Origin: an uncultured Chloroflexota bacterium
Lineage (GTDB): Bacteria > Chloroflexota > Dehalococcoidia > UBA3495
NCBI GenBank assembly: GCA_913031095.1
Contig: CAJWGH010000067.1
Span: forward strand, 1-6,423
Direction of reading: 5' to 3'
Length of the DNA stretch: 6,423 bases
Part shown: in pieces, positions 1 through 6,420 of the stretch
Numbering within the stretch: position 1 is the first letter of the stretch
How the letters are laid out: every line of letters starts with the position of its first letter
Program-made: the position numbers and the translations under genes
Notes under the pieces: model-generated
The model's input: the letters and a program-made list of their open reading frames with translations, nothing else
Databases searched by the model: none
What the model was told of the DNA's origin: nothing

Positions 1-1
1 G

Positions 2-1555
2 CACGAACGTCCCGCCGCGGCAGCCGCAGCCAAGAAAGCCTTCATCATCACCCGTATCGGCGACGTTGGATTCTTGATCGCAATCTTGTACTTGGCTACA
101 CAGGCCGACTCTTTCGCGGCCTCCGGTCTTAACGCATTCCACATCCCTGATATCTGGTATGCAGCTCAACCCGAGCTTGCGACAGGGGCGCTTATCGGTG
201 GAGCTGCGCTCACATGGCTCGCCCTGGGTATCTTCGCCGGAGCGGCCGGAAAATCTGGCCAGTTCCCGCTGCACACATGGCTTCCCGACGCGATGGAAGG
301 CCCCACCCCGGTCAGTGCATTGATCCATGCTGCAACCATGGTTGCAGCCGGTGTCTTCTTGGTGGCGCGGTTCTTCCCGGTCTTCCAGCATTCTGTGGAT
401 GCCATGACTGTTGTGGCGCTGGTGGGCGCGTTCACCGCTGTATTCGCTGCTTCAATGGGGCTGGTGATGAATGACATCAAACGTGTCATGGCATATTCAA
501 CAGTCAGCCAATTGGGTTACATGATGGCGGCCTTGGGTCTAGGACTTTATGCCCCAGCCATATTTCACCTGGTGACCCACGCGGCTTTCAAGGCCCTGCT
601 GTTCTTGGGGGCCGGCAGCGTCAATCACGCCACTGGCACCTTCGACATGCGCTACATGGGAGGATTGTGGAAAGTCATGCCCTTCACCTATTTGTTGGTG
701 TTGGTGGCCGGCCTTAGCTTGGTGGGCATAATTCCGTTAGCGGGGTTCTGGAGTAAGGACGAGATACTCCTGGGTGCGTGGGGCGGGACAGACCTCGTGG
801 ACACCTGGGTTAGCAAGGTGACTTTCTTTGGCCTAATCGCGGGCGTTGTTGTCACAGCTTTCTACACCATCCGCATGATTATCCTCACATTCCATGGCGA
901 CTTCCGCGGCGGCATCGACCGGGAGCTGGATGATAAGGGTCAGTTCGTGCCAGCTGGTGCATCTAATCACGGCGGAGTGCATCTGGCAGAGTCGCCCTGG
1001 GTGATGCTGCTGCCTATGTTGGTTTTGGGAGTGGCGGCGGTCCTATTGGGCTACCTGGCCAATCCCCAATGGACCGAGGAGATTGGAATACCCAAGCACT
1101 GGATAACCGGGTTCTTAGGCGACGGACTACAGGCTGCCCTGGGTATCCATGAACACGCTCACACCTTGGACTTCAGCCGCTGGATGGCTACCATATCTAC
1201 CGTAGCGGCGCTATCTGGAATCGGACTTGCAGCCATGGTCTATGTCCGTCGACGAGGTCAAGTGAAAGACCCGCTTGAAAAAGCGGGGCAGGTGCATACT
1301 CTAATCTCGCAGAAATATTACATAGACACGTTGTACGAAGACGTGATGGTGCGGAAAGGATTCTTCCGGATATTCGCTGGTTTGTTTGACTGGATGGACC
1401 GGAATCTGGTGGATGGAGTCGTTGATCTCGTTGGATGGTTCTTCCGGAACATCGGCACGGCTATCGGCAAGTTCCAGACCGGCCAGGTTCAGGCCTACGC
1501 CACCGGCGTAGCGTTCGGGGTCCTGGCAATAATCCTGGCCATGTTGTTGGCATAA
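2..1555 (+). CDS. nuoL: NADH-quinone oxidoreductase subunit L (complex I, NuoL), 5'-truncated by the window edge
   Basis: NuoL is the most distal proton-pumping, antiporter-like subunit of the membrane arm of complex I; its long lateral helix runs along NuoM and NuoN. The frame is open from base 2 (HERPAAAAAAKKAF...), matching the conserved stretch just after the TM5 glutamate in E. coli NuoL. The TTG at 74 is therefore internal, and roughly 150 N-terminal residues, including that glutamate, lie outside the window. The visible 517 residues include, in fragment numbering, GKSGQ with the channel lysine K84 (251-253), HTWLPDAMEGPTPVSALIHAA with H109, FHLVTHAAFKALLF with H189, H193 and K197, and GFWSKDE with K252/D253; these correspond to E. 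coli K229, H254, H334, H338, K342 and K399/D400. The C-terminal KYYIDTLYEDV segment, amphipathic stretch and final membrane helix are present, so the 3' end is intact. nuoM follows after 24 nt. Family identity is very secure. Confidence 0.97.
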   Translation, partial: HERPAAAAAAKKAFIITRIGDVGFLIAILYLATQADSFAASGLNAFHIPDIWYAAQPELATGALIGGAALTWLALGIFAGAAGKSGQFPLHTWLPDAMEGPTPVSALIHAATMVAAGVFLVARFFPVFQHSVDAMTVVALVGAFTAVFAASMGLVMNDIKRVMAYSTVSQLGYMMAALGLGLYAPAIFHLVTHAAFKALLFLGAGSVNHATGTFDMRYMGGLWKVMPFTYLLVLVAGLSLVGIIPLAGFWSKDEILLGAWGGTDLVDTWVSKVTFFGLIAGVVVTAFYTIRMIILTFHGDFRGGIDRELDDKGQFVPAGASNHGGVHLAESPWVMLLPMLVLGVAAVLLGYLANPQWTEEIGIPKHWITGFLGDGLQAALGIHEHAHTLDFSRWMATISTVAALSGIGLAAMVYVRRRGQVKDPLEKAGQVHTLISQKYYIDTLYEDVMVRKGFFRIFAGLFDWMDRNLVDGVVDLVGWFFRNIGTAIGKFQTGQVQAYATGVAFGVLAIILAMLLA

Positions 1556-1579
1556 AGCCTGAGTTCGGATTAAGTAGGA

Positions 1580-3112
1580 ATGGTAGAAGGTTATAACGGA
1601 CTGTTAACGGCGACGGTTTTCCTGCCAGCGGTGGGAGCTCTGGTATTGCTGTTGCTGGTTAAAGGCGACAAGAACGTGCGGAACTTCGCCGCCTTGATCG
1701 CCTTGGCCGATATGGTGCTCTCGTTGATAGTCTTTGGTTACTTCGACCGCGGCGACGGTGCGGACCGTTTCCAGTTCGTCGACCAGGTCACATGGATTCC
1801 TGACGTCGGGCTGAATGCCGAATTTCTACTGACCGTAGACGGTTTAAGCGCTCCCCTGGTTGCCCTGACTGGACTTCTTGGTATGTGCGCCGTGCTGGCT
1901 TCTTGGCATGTTGGCATGAGGGTCAAAGAGTATTTCATCTGGCTGTTGGTGCTCCAGACAGCGGTTATGGGGGTATTCACCTCCATGGACCTGCTGCTTT
2001 TCTTCCTCTTCTGGGAGTTGGAACTGGTTCCTATGTTCATGTTGATTTCGGTGTGGGGCAGTGGACGGAAAGAATACTCGGCCATGAAATTCCTGATCTT
2101 CACCATCTTGGGCAGCGCGTTCATGTTGGTGGGGATCGTTGCAGTCTACCTCACTCCGGACGTTGGTACCTTCAACATGGTCGAACTTTCCAGTAGGTCG
2201 ACCATGTTGACCTCCGCCGGACTGCTGATACCGATGTCTGGACTGTTCTGGCTATTCTTCGCTGGATTCGCCATCAAGTTGCCTACTTGGCCGGTCCACA
2301 CCTGGTTGCCTGATGCCCATACCGACGCTCCCACGGCCGCCAGTGTGATGCTGGCCGGAGTTCTGCTGAAGATGGGCGGTTATGGTTTACTTCGCATAAA
2401 TGTGGGCATGTTCCCCTCTCAGACTGACCGGTTCGCCTGGGCTCTGGTGGCGCTAGGTGTCATCAGCGTTCTTTACGGCGCAGTGGTCACCATGCGACAG
2501 ACCGACTTGAAACGGCTCATCGCCTACTCCAGCATCAGCCACATGGGCCTGGTGCTGGTGGGCATCGGTTCTGTGGGAATCTCCCAGGGGACGTTGACTG
2601 TCACCGGCCTGAATGGAGCGGCCATGCAGTTATTCACACACGGCACAGTGACCGGACTTCTGTTCTTGGCCGTTGGGTTGGTCTACGAGAAGACCCACAC
2701 CCGTTACATACCCGACTTGGGTGGCCTGGCCGGGCGCATGCCGGTGGTTGCCGTTGCCATGCTCATCGCCGGATTGGCCTCACTTGGGCTCCCCGGCCTA
2801 AGCGGATTTGTGTCAGAGCTTCTGGTGTTTCTAGGCGCTTACCAGGCCTACGACTGGCCGACTGTGCTGGCCGTGTTAGGCATCGTACTGGCAGCCGGCT
2901 ATATCCTCTGGATGATGGAGCGCACGTTCTTCGGAGCGAGACGGGAGACCTTCGACGATCTCACTGACGCCTCTTTGGTTGAAGCCGTACCCCTGGCGTT
3001 GATGGTGGTGACGATAATCGGTATCGGTGTCTGGCCTACCCTTTTGACCGACGTATTTGAATCTGGACTCAACCCCATGGTAGATGTCCTTAACGGGGTG
3101 ATTAACCAGTAA
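1580..3112 (+). CDS. nuoM: NADH-quinone oxidoreductase subunit M (complex I, NuoM)
   Basis: NuoM is the middle antiporter-like proton channel of the complex I membrane arm, between NuoL and NuoN. The 510-residue product has the usual family length and is hydrophobic throughout, consistent with the family's 14 helices. Key residues seen: FWELELVPMF with E146 (E. coli E144), FAIKLPTWP with K233 (E. coli K234), the signature VHTWLPDAHTDAPT at 239-252, LLKMGGYGLLR with K264 (E. coli K265), SHMG with H321, FTHG with H354, and GFVSE with E413 (E. coli E407). No channel residue is missing. The ATG at 1580 gives a normal NuoM N-terminus leading into the first helix. The only purine-rich element is AGGA at 1576-1579, which abuts the ATG, so the ribosome binding site is poor and initiation may rely on ribosomes arriving from nuoL 24 nt upstream. 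Its TAA stop overlaps the nuoN ATG by one base. Confidence 0.98.
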   Translation: MVEGYNGLLTATVFLPAVGALVLLLLVKGDKNVRNFAALIALADMVLSLIVFGYFDRGDGADRFQFVDQVTWIPDVGLNAEFLLTVDGLSAPLVALTGLLGMCAVLASWHVGMRVKEYFIWLLVLQTAVMGVFTSMDLLLFFLFWELELVPMFMLISVWGSGRKEYSAMKFLIFTILGSAFMLVGIVAVYLTPDVGTFNMVELSSRSTMLTSAGLLIPMSGLFWLFFAGFAIKLPTWPVHTWLPDAHTDAPTAASVMLAGVLLKMGGYGLLRINVGMFPSQTDRFAWALVALGVISVLYGAVVTMRQTDLKRLIAYSSISHMGLVLVGIGSVGISQGTLTVTGLNGAAMQLFTHGTVTGLLFLAVGLVYEKTHTRYIPDLGGLAGRMPVVAVAMLIAGLASLGLPGLSGFVSELLVFLGAYQAYDWPTVLAVLGIVLAAGYILWMMERTFFGARRETFDDLTDASLVEAVPLALMVVTIIGIGVWPTLLTDVFESGLNPMVDVLNGVINQ

Positions 3113-4641
3113 TGTCAGTACATGATTTTTACGTCATATCTCCCTACCTGGCTATGGCCGGAGCAGCAGTTCTGATCATACTTCTGGATCTGGCCTTGCC
3201 AAAGAAGGCTCTGCTACCCTACCTAGCTCTCGCCGCCTTGACGGCTCCTTTTGTAATGAGCCTGATTCAGTTCTACGACTTGGGAGCGTCCGCGAATCTC
3301 CTTAAAGGCGCGGGGGAGTTCTCTACTGAAGACCCTAGTATCCTGTTAAGCGCGTTGTCGGTCGACCGTTTCGCTCTGTTCTTCAACTTCTTGATCATCG
3401 GATGTGTGGCGCTAGTTGTGCTGGCTTCCACCGATTACGTGCAATCGGTTGAACGGTTCCAGGGAGAGTACTTCGGTTTGATCTTGTTCGCGGCCACCGG
3501 GATGATGCTCTTGGCCGCAGCCACCGAACTGATCACCATCTACGTTTCTTTGGAACTAACCACCTTGCCGCTGGCTGCCTTGACTGCCTTCTTGCTGAAC
3601 AAAAATTCCAGCGAAGCGGGCATGAAATTCTTGATCATAGGTGCTATCAGTTCAGCGCTGATGCTCTATGGAATGGCCTTAGTGTTCGGATTTACCGGAA
3701 GCACCCAGCTAGCCGAGATTTCGGCAGCGGTCGGCCAGGCCACAGGAGATACCCCCTTCGGCAATTACGCATTGTTCGTGGGCATAATTCTGATGATTGC
3801 TGGATTCGGCTTTAAACTTTCAGCCGCCCCATTCCAGATGTGGGTACCTGACGTCTACGAGGGCGGACCTGTCCCCGTGGTCGGGTTCCTATCGGTGGCC
3901 AGCAAGGCCGCAGCGTTTGCTGTGGTTCTACGGGTGTTCTTCACCGGTTTCTTCGATGTAGCACTTGATTGGGGAATACTCATCGCCGGACTTGCCGCGG
4001 CGTCCATGGTCATCGGCAACCTGGTTGCAGTGGTACAGAGCAACATCCGGCGTTTGTTTGGCTACAGCGCCATTGCCCACGCGGGATACATCTTGGTCGG
4101 AGTCGCTGCCGGTGTAAAATCGGGTGACGGCATATTCAAGGCTCCGGAGTTCGCGGCCATCGGTCCTGACTCAGTCTTGTTCTATCTGGCAGCCTACGCG
4201 GCGGCCAACTTGACCGCGTTCTTCGCCATCACAATGATCAACTCCAAGATCAACAGTGACCTAATCAGCGATTACGCCGGACTGTCGTCCAGAAACCCGG
4301 TGTTGACCATCGTTCTGGCGCTTTCGTTATTGGCGCTTATCGGTGTGCCGCCTACAGGTATATTCATCGCCAAGTTGTATATTTTCACGGCGGCTGTAGA
4401 CAGCGGACTGGTTTGGCTGGCTATAATCGGCGTGATAAATAGCGCCGTATCGGCCTACTACTATGTACGGATAATCCGGATCATGTTCACTCAGCCCGCC
4501 ACGTCTGAAGTTAAGATCACTGGTTCGCCCGCCCCATGGCTGGCCTTGGGATTGGCAGGGGCAGCCATGCTGTTCATGGGGATCGCGCCTGGATTCGTCA
4601 TGGAGGCGGCCCAGGATGCTGTTAAGGCGCTGGCTGTTTAG
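3112..4641 (+). CDS. nuoN: NADH-quinone oxidoreductase subunit N (complex I, NuoN)
   Basis: NuoN is the third antiporter-like proton-pumping subunit of complex I, nearest the connecting subunits NuoK/J/A/H. The product is 509 residues. Visible motifs: YVSLELTTLPL with E148 (E. coli E133), GFGFKLSAAPFQMWVPDVYEGG with K235 (E. coli K217), SVASKAAAF with K265 (E. coli K247), NIRRLFGYSAIAHAGY at 311-326, GVPPTGIFIAKLYIF with K421 (E. coli K395), and the late YYYVRIIRIMF segment. PDVYEG in place of the PDAM/PDAH of NuoL/NuoM is the NuoN hallmark. MKFLI occurs at equivalent places in NuoM (169-173) and NuoN (171-175), reflecting descent of the subunits from one antiporter-like ancestor. The start at 3112 sits in a TAATG overlap with the nuoM stop, with GGGGTG about 11 nt upstream, which suggests coupled translation. 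This is the last nuo gene here, as is usual for nuo operons; no T-rich terminator hairpin follows it. Confidence 0.98.
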   Translation: MSVHDFYVISPYLAMAGAAVLIILLDLALPKKALLPYLALAALTAPFVMSLIQFYDLGASANLLKGAGEFSTEDPSILLSALSVDRFALFFNFLIIGCVALVVLASTDYVQSVERFQGEYFGLILFAATGMMLLAAATELITIYVSLELTTLPLAALTAFLLNKNSSEAGMKFLIIGAISSALMLYGMALVFGFTGSTQLAEISAAVGQATGDTPFGNYALFVGIILMIAGFGFKLSAAPFQMWVPDVYEGGPVPVVGFLSVASKAAAFAVVLRVFFTGFFDVALDWGILIAGLAAASMVIGNLVAVVQSNIRRLFGYSAIAHAGYILVGVAAGVKSGDGIFKAPEFAAIGPDSVLFYLAAYAAANLTAFFAITMINSKINSDLISDYAGLSSRNPVLTIVLALSLLALIGVPPTGIFIAKLYIFTAAVDSGLVWLAIIGVINSAVSAYYYVRIIRIMFTQPATSEVKITGSPAPWLALGLAGAAMLFMGIAPGFVMEAAQDAVKALAV

Positions 4642-4754
4642 AGGATACCCTTGGTACGCCATGAGACAAGCTCATCAAAAAAGGTTCATAATTAATAACT
4701 CTAAATCAAGGGGCGACTCATAGGAACGCCCGGTATTGCGATCGGTAATACAAG
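4642..4754 (+). promoter_or_regulatory. nuoN-nadK spacer with a candidate promoter for nadK
   Basis: This is the only sizeable gap between recognised genes, and it is clearly more AT-rich than its neighbours around 4676-4709. A sigma70-like pair can be proposed: GAGACA at 4663-4668 (4 of 6 against TTGACA), an 18-nt spacer, and CATAAT at 4687-4692 (5 of 6 against TATAAT). Transcription would then begin near 4699, giving a leader of about 55 nt. ATGAG 4661-4665 and CTCAT 4671-4675 form a small inverted repeat, but it is followed by A residues, not T, so it is not an intrinsic terminator for nuo, and read-through into nadK remains possible. The promoter is a consensus match by eye in an AT-rich stretch and could be coincidental. 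Confidence 0.35.
4733..4751 (+). promoter_or_regulatory. Small inverted repeat just upstream of the nadK start codon
   Basis: GTATT at 4733-4737 and AATAC at 4747-4751 are perfect inverted arms around a 9-nt loop containing CGATCG. No Shine-Dalgarno sequence lies at normal distance from the nadK ATG at 4755; the nearest is AGGA at 4722-4725, 29 nt away. If the arms paired in the mRNA, the effective distance would fall to about 10 nt. The arms are seen directly; any role in initiation is inference, and a 5-bp AT-rich stem is weak. Confidence 0.25.
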
Positions 4755-5597
4755 ATGAAGAATATAGGAATCATCTATAACGCCAGAGTGCCCGAGGCCT
4801 TAGATCTGAGCACGGCTATCCTCCACGACCTGAACCTGTCTCAGGACAGTTGGCTCTCGCCGGCCGAGAACCTGGAGAATCTTTTGCCCAGGGCTGAGAG
4901 TACCGACCTGGTAATCACAGTTGGTGGCGATGGAACCATACTGAGGGCGGCCAACTTCACCGGGCCTGCCGGAATACCAATTGTAGGAATCAACATGGGT
5001 CGCCTCGGTTTCATGACTGAACTTCAAGTGGATGAAGCTATGGAGCGCTTGCCCTCATATTTTAATGACAATTCCAGGATCGACGAACGGAACATGCTGC
5101 AGGCCACTGTGACTAGGGCTAGCTCGGCGTCAACCGACGGCCCATACCACGCTTTGAATGACGTGGTTTTGACTAGAGGAGAAGCATCTCGGGTAGTGAC
5201 TGTTGCCGGGACTATCGACAAAGCCCCAGTGACCACATTCCGGGCCGATGGCGTGATCATGTCCACAGCCACTGGCAGCACCGGCTACAATCTGGCTGTT
5301 GGCGGTCCCATACTTGACCCTGAGTCCGATTCGTTGGTGCTGAAAACAGTCGCAGCCCACATGGGTCTCAGTGCGGCTTTGGTACTTAAGTCTTCCACCG
5401 AGGTCTCTTTGACTTTGGAGGGCTACCAGACAGCGATCCTGGCGGTTGATGGCATCGTTGACCATCCCCTTGGCCTGGGTGACCGGGTGGATCTGAAACA
5501 AAGCCCACACAAAGCAAAGTTCCTCCGGGCCCACCCGCCTAGCTACTTCTTCGGCACGCTGACCCGCCGTTTGGGATTCAGCATTAGGGGACAGTAA
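4755..5597 (+). CDS. nadK: NAD kinase (ATP-NAD kinase, PpnK/NadK)
   Basis: This cytoplasmic enzyme phosphorylates the 2'-hydroxyl of the adenosine ribose of NAD+ to give NADP+, the only known de novo route to NADP(H). At 280 residues it is the normal bacterial length. Diagnostic motifs: VITVGGDGTILRAA with the GGDGT at 57-61 and catalytic D59; GINMGRLGFM at 78-87; ALNDVVLTRG at 133-142, the usual NE/ND pair (N135, D136) that contacts the substrate; FRADGVIMSTATGSTGYNLAVGGPI at 162-186, the nucleotide-binding core; and AVDGIV at 230-235 in the C-terminal beta domain. An in-frame TAA at 4746 makes 4755 the furthest upstream ATG available. No good Shine-Dalgarno precedes it. The NUDIX gene starts 2 nt after the stop, so the two are probably co-transcribed. 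No catalytic residue is missing. Confidence 0.97.
   Translation: MKNIGIIYNARVPEALDLSTAILHDLNLSQDSWLSPAENLENLLPRAESTDLVITVGGDGTILRAANFTGPAGIPIVGINMGRLGFMTELQVDEAMERLPSYFNDNSRIDERNMLQATVTRASSASTDGPYHALNDVVLTRGEASRVVTVAGTIDKAPVTTFRADGVIMSTATGSTGYNLAVGGPILDPESDSLVLKTVAAHMGLSAALVLKSSTEVSLTLEGYQTAILAVDGIVDHPLGLGDRVDLKQSPHKAKFLRAHPPSYFFGTLTRRLGFSIRGQ
5586..5590 (+). promoter_or_regulatory. Ribosome binding site of the NUDIX gene
   Basis: AGGGG lies inside the last codons of nadK, 9 nt before the ATG at 5600. It is the clearest Shine-Dalgarno match in front of any recognised gene in the window. It supports the 5600 start and fits tight translational linkage of the two genes. Confidence 0.55.
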
Positions 5598-5599
5598 AC

Positions 5600-6178
5600 A
5601 TGCCCGAGAACACCGGTGGATTATCCGCCGATTTTCATTCTGAGCCAACGATCGCTACCAGGCGCATCTATGAGGGCAACATCATCAATGTGCGCGTGGA
5701 TACCGTGCGGATGTACAGTGGCCGTGATGCCACCAGGGAGATCGTCGAGCACTCTCATGCCGTCTGTATCGTACCTATAGATGATGGTGGCAACGTGGTC
5801 TTGGTTCGACAATACCGTAAACCGGCCGAGGGTGCCCTTTTGGAGGTCCCTGCTGGCGGTGTCGAAGACGGAGAGGTATCAGAGGAAGCGGTGTTGCGGG
5901 AGCTCCAGGAGGAGATAGGCTACACTGCGGATCATCTCGAACACTTATCTAGTTTCTGGGTGGCGCCTGGTTGGGCAACTGAATACATGCACGCTTATCT
6001 GGCAACCGGTCTTAGGGAATCGAGACTCGAAGGCGATGAAGATGAGAACATCGAAGTCGTACGGCTGCCCTTCAATGAGGCCGTCGCCATGTTCAAGACC
6101 GGCGAGATCAATGACGGAAAGACCATCGCTGCGCTACTTTTGGCCCAGCCGCTATTGAACCATGAGATGAGACACTGA
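5600..6178 (+). CDS. NUDIX hydrolase, ADP-ribose pyrophosphatase type
   Basis: This probable cytoplasmic Mg2+-dependent hydrolase likely splits ADP-ribose to AMP and ribose 5-phosphate. The 192-residue protein has a complete Nudix box at residues 86-108: G86, E92, R100-E101, E104-E105 and G107, the last four acidic/basic positions being the metal and catalytic set. The Tyr after G107 is common in ADP-ribose pyrophosphatases. The subfamily is suggested by RRIYEGNIINVRVDTV near the N-terminus, VLVRQYRKPAEGALLEVPAGG before the box, FWVAPGWATEYMHAYLA after it (P123-G124), and DEDENIEVVRLP near 147-157. These resemble NudF/ADPRase-type enzymes more than MutT or Ap4A hydrolases. The ATG at 5600 lies 2 nt past the nadK stop and has a good Shine-Dalgarno. 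Family assignment is secure; the substrate is inferred, and related enzymes also act on other nucleoside diphosphate sugars. Confidence 0.93.
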   Translation: MPENTGGLSADFHSEPTIATRRIYEGNIINVRVDTVRMYSGRDATREIVEHSHAVCIVPIDDGGNVVLVRQYRKPAEGALLEVPAGGVEDGEVSEEAVLRELQEEIGYTADHLEHLSSFWVAPGWATEYMHAYLATGLRESRLEGDEDENIEVVRLPFNEAVAMFKTGEINDGKTIAALLLAQPLLNHEMRH

Positions 6179-6248
6179 TGCTGCATCGAAGCCGCGGTGG
6201 TTACTAAGGAAATCACGTGCGCTCTAAAAGAGCCTGAGTCCTACATTG

Positions 6249-6262
6249 CTCAATATATTGAG
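6249..6262. repeat. Perfect 14-bp palindrome (CTCAATATATTGAG)
   Basis: The sequence equals its own reverse complement over all 14 bases, with flanks (G on both sides) that do not extend it. It is too AT-rich in the centre for a stable RNA hairpin, so a binding site for a dimeric DNA-binding protein is the more natural reading. It lies 8 nt before the ATG of the possible small ORF at 6270, and its right edge contributes to the GAGGA at 6260-6264 that would be that ORF's ribosome binding site. The palindrome is seen directly; an operator role is inference. Confidence 0.4.
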
Positions 6263-6269
6263 GATTAGG

Positions 6270-6386
6270 ATGGGTTTTAAATCAGATCGAGCTTCGGATG
6301 AACTAGGACACGATGAAAAACCGCCTGCCACGGAATTCCATCTTGCATACTCAAACGAAGATACCTGTGCGGAAAGGACAGGTTAG
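6270..6386 (+). CDS. Possible small ORF of 38 codons, function unknown
   Basis: ATG at 6270, preceded by GAGGA at 6260-6264 (5-nt spacing), opens a 38-residue frame starting MGFKSDRASDELGHDEK and ending with TAG at 6384-6386. The product would be hydrophilic and charged, with no membrane segment, signal peptide or cysteine pair. About a third of its codons end in G or C (12 of 38), lower than the GC-leaning third positions apparent in the neighbouring genes, which counts against it. After the TAG the same frame stays open to the edge (EEYFHWKLDSRH), so this could also be part of a degraded gene. I do not recognise the peptide. An open frame of this length arises easily by chance, and the region also carries inverted repeats that may be the real signal. 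Confidence 0.15.
   Translation: MGFKSDRASDELGHDEKPPATEFHLAYSNEDTCAERTG
6312..6342. repeat. Imperfect inverted repeat with 12-nt arms
   Basis: Arms at 6312-6323 and 6331-6342 flank a 7-nt loop. Pairing is GATG/CATC at the base and CCG/CGG at the tip, with a mismatched middle: on the + strand three of the twelve positions do not pair, while on the - strand one of those becomes a G-U wobble. Read on the - strand, the CCG/CGG tip is followed by TTTTT (complement of A 6316-6320), giving a weak resemblance to an intrinsic terminator for something entering from the right. Confidence 0.25.
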
Positions 6387-6420
6387 GAGGAATACTTCCA
6401 CTGGAAGCTAGATAGCAGGC
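6323..6420. repeat. Cluster of short inverted repeats enclosed by an outer 6-bp pair
   Basis: GCCTGC at 6323-6328 is the reverse complement of GCAGGC at 6415-6420. Between them lie three further perfect pairs, in order and without crossing: ATCTT 6340-6344 with AAGAT 6358-6362; ACCTGT 6363-6368 with ACAGGT 6378-6383; and CTTCC 6395-6399 with GGAAG 6403-6407. The second and third pairs are directly adjacent and could stack. Together they can be drawn as a multibranched RNA on either strand. On the - strand the outer stem is followed by GG and then TTTTT. The arms are seen directly; a folded RNA is inference. I could not match it to a riboswitch, tRNA, 6S, SRP RNA, tmRNA or RNase P RNA that I know. 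Confidence 0.3.

Noticed and set aside
74..76. TTG as the start codon of nuoL
   Set aside because: The frame is open and clearly NuoL-like from base 2 (HERPAAAAAAKKAF then TRIGDVGFL), so this TTG encodes an internal leucine of a gene beginning outside the window.
166..489. 107-codon - strand ORF and an 86-codon + strand frame (214-474) inside nuoL
   Set aside because: Both overlap the most conserved part of NuoL (GKSGQ to the H109 region) and show low-complexity or cysteine-rich, unfamiliar sequence typical of out-of-frame translation.
2084..3636. Similar ATGAAATTC-TGATC stretches in nuoM (2084) and nuoN (3622) as a DNA repeat
   Set aside because: Both encode the homologous MKFLI segment of paralogous antiporter-like subunits at equivalent protein positions, so the likeness is explained by protein ancestry.
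4327..4662. 111-codon - strand ORF over the nuoN 3' end
   Set aside because: It overlaps the conserved K421 and YYYVRIIRIMF region of NuoN and has no recognisable domain.
4661..4680. Hairpin followed by an A-run after nuoN as an intrinsic terminator
   Set aside because: The 5-bp stem is followed by A residues on the + strand. On the - strand the T-run comes before the stem, not after it, so it fits a terminator in neither direction.
5130..5648. 172-codon ORF on the - strand across nadK and the NUDIX start
   Set aside because: It is antisense to two genes with complete catalytic motifs, resembles no family I know, and spans the nadK-nudix junction. It is a shadow of the + strand coding sequence.
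6178..6207. Tiny ORF whose ATG overlaps the NUDIX stop (TGATG)
   Set aside because: It ends after nine codons (MLHRSRGGY), so despite the coupling-like overlap it is most likely chance.
6221..6233. GCTCT-AAA-AGAGC hairpin as the terminator of nadK-nudix
   Set aside because: The stem is perfect but only 5 bp and is followed by CTGAGTCC with no U-tract, so an intrinsic terminator is not supported.
6385..6403. AGGAGG at 6385-6390 as the ribosome binding site of a new gene
   Set aside because: No ATG, GTG or TTG lies at suitable spacing. The only candidate, CTG at 6401, meets a stop after three more codons.
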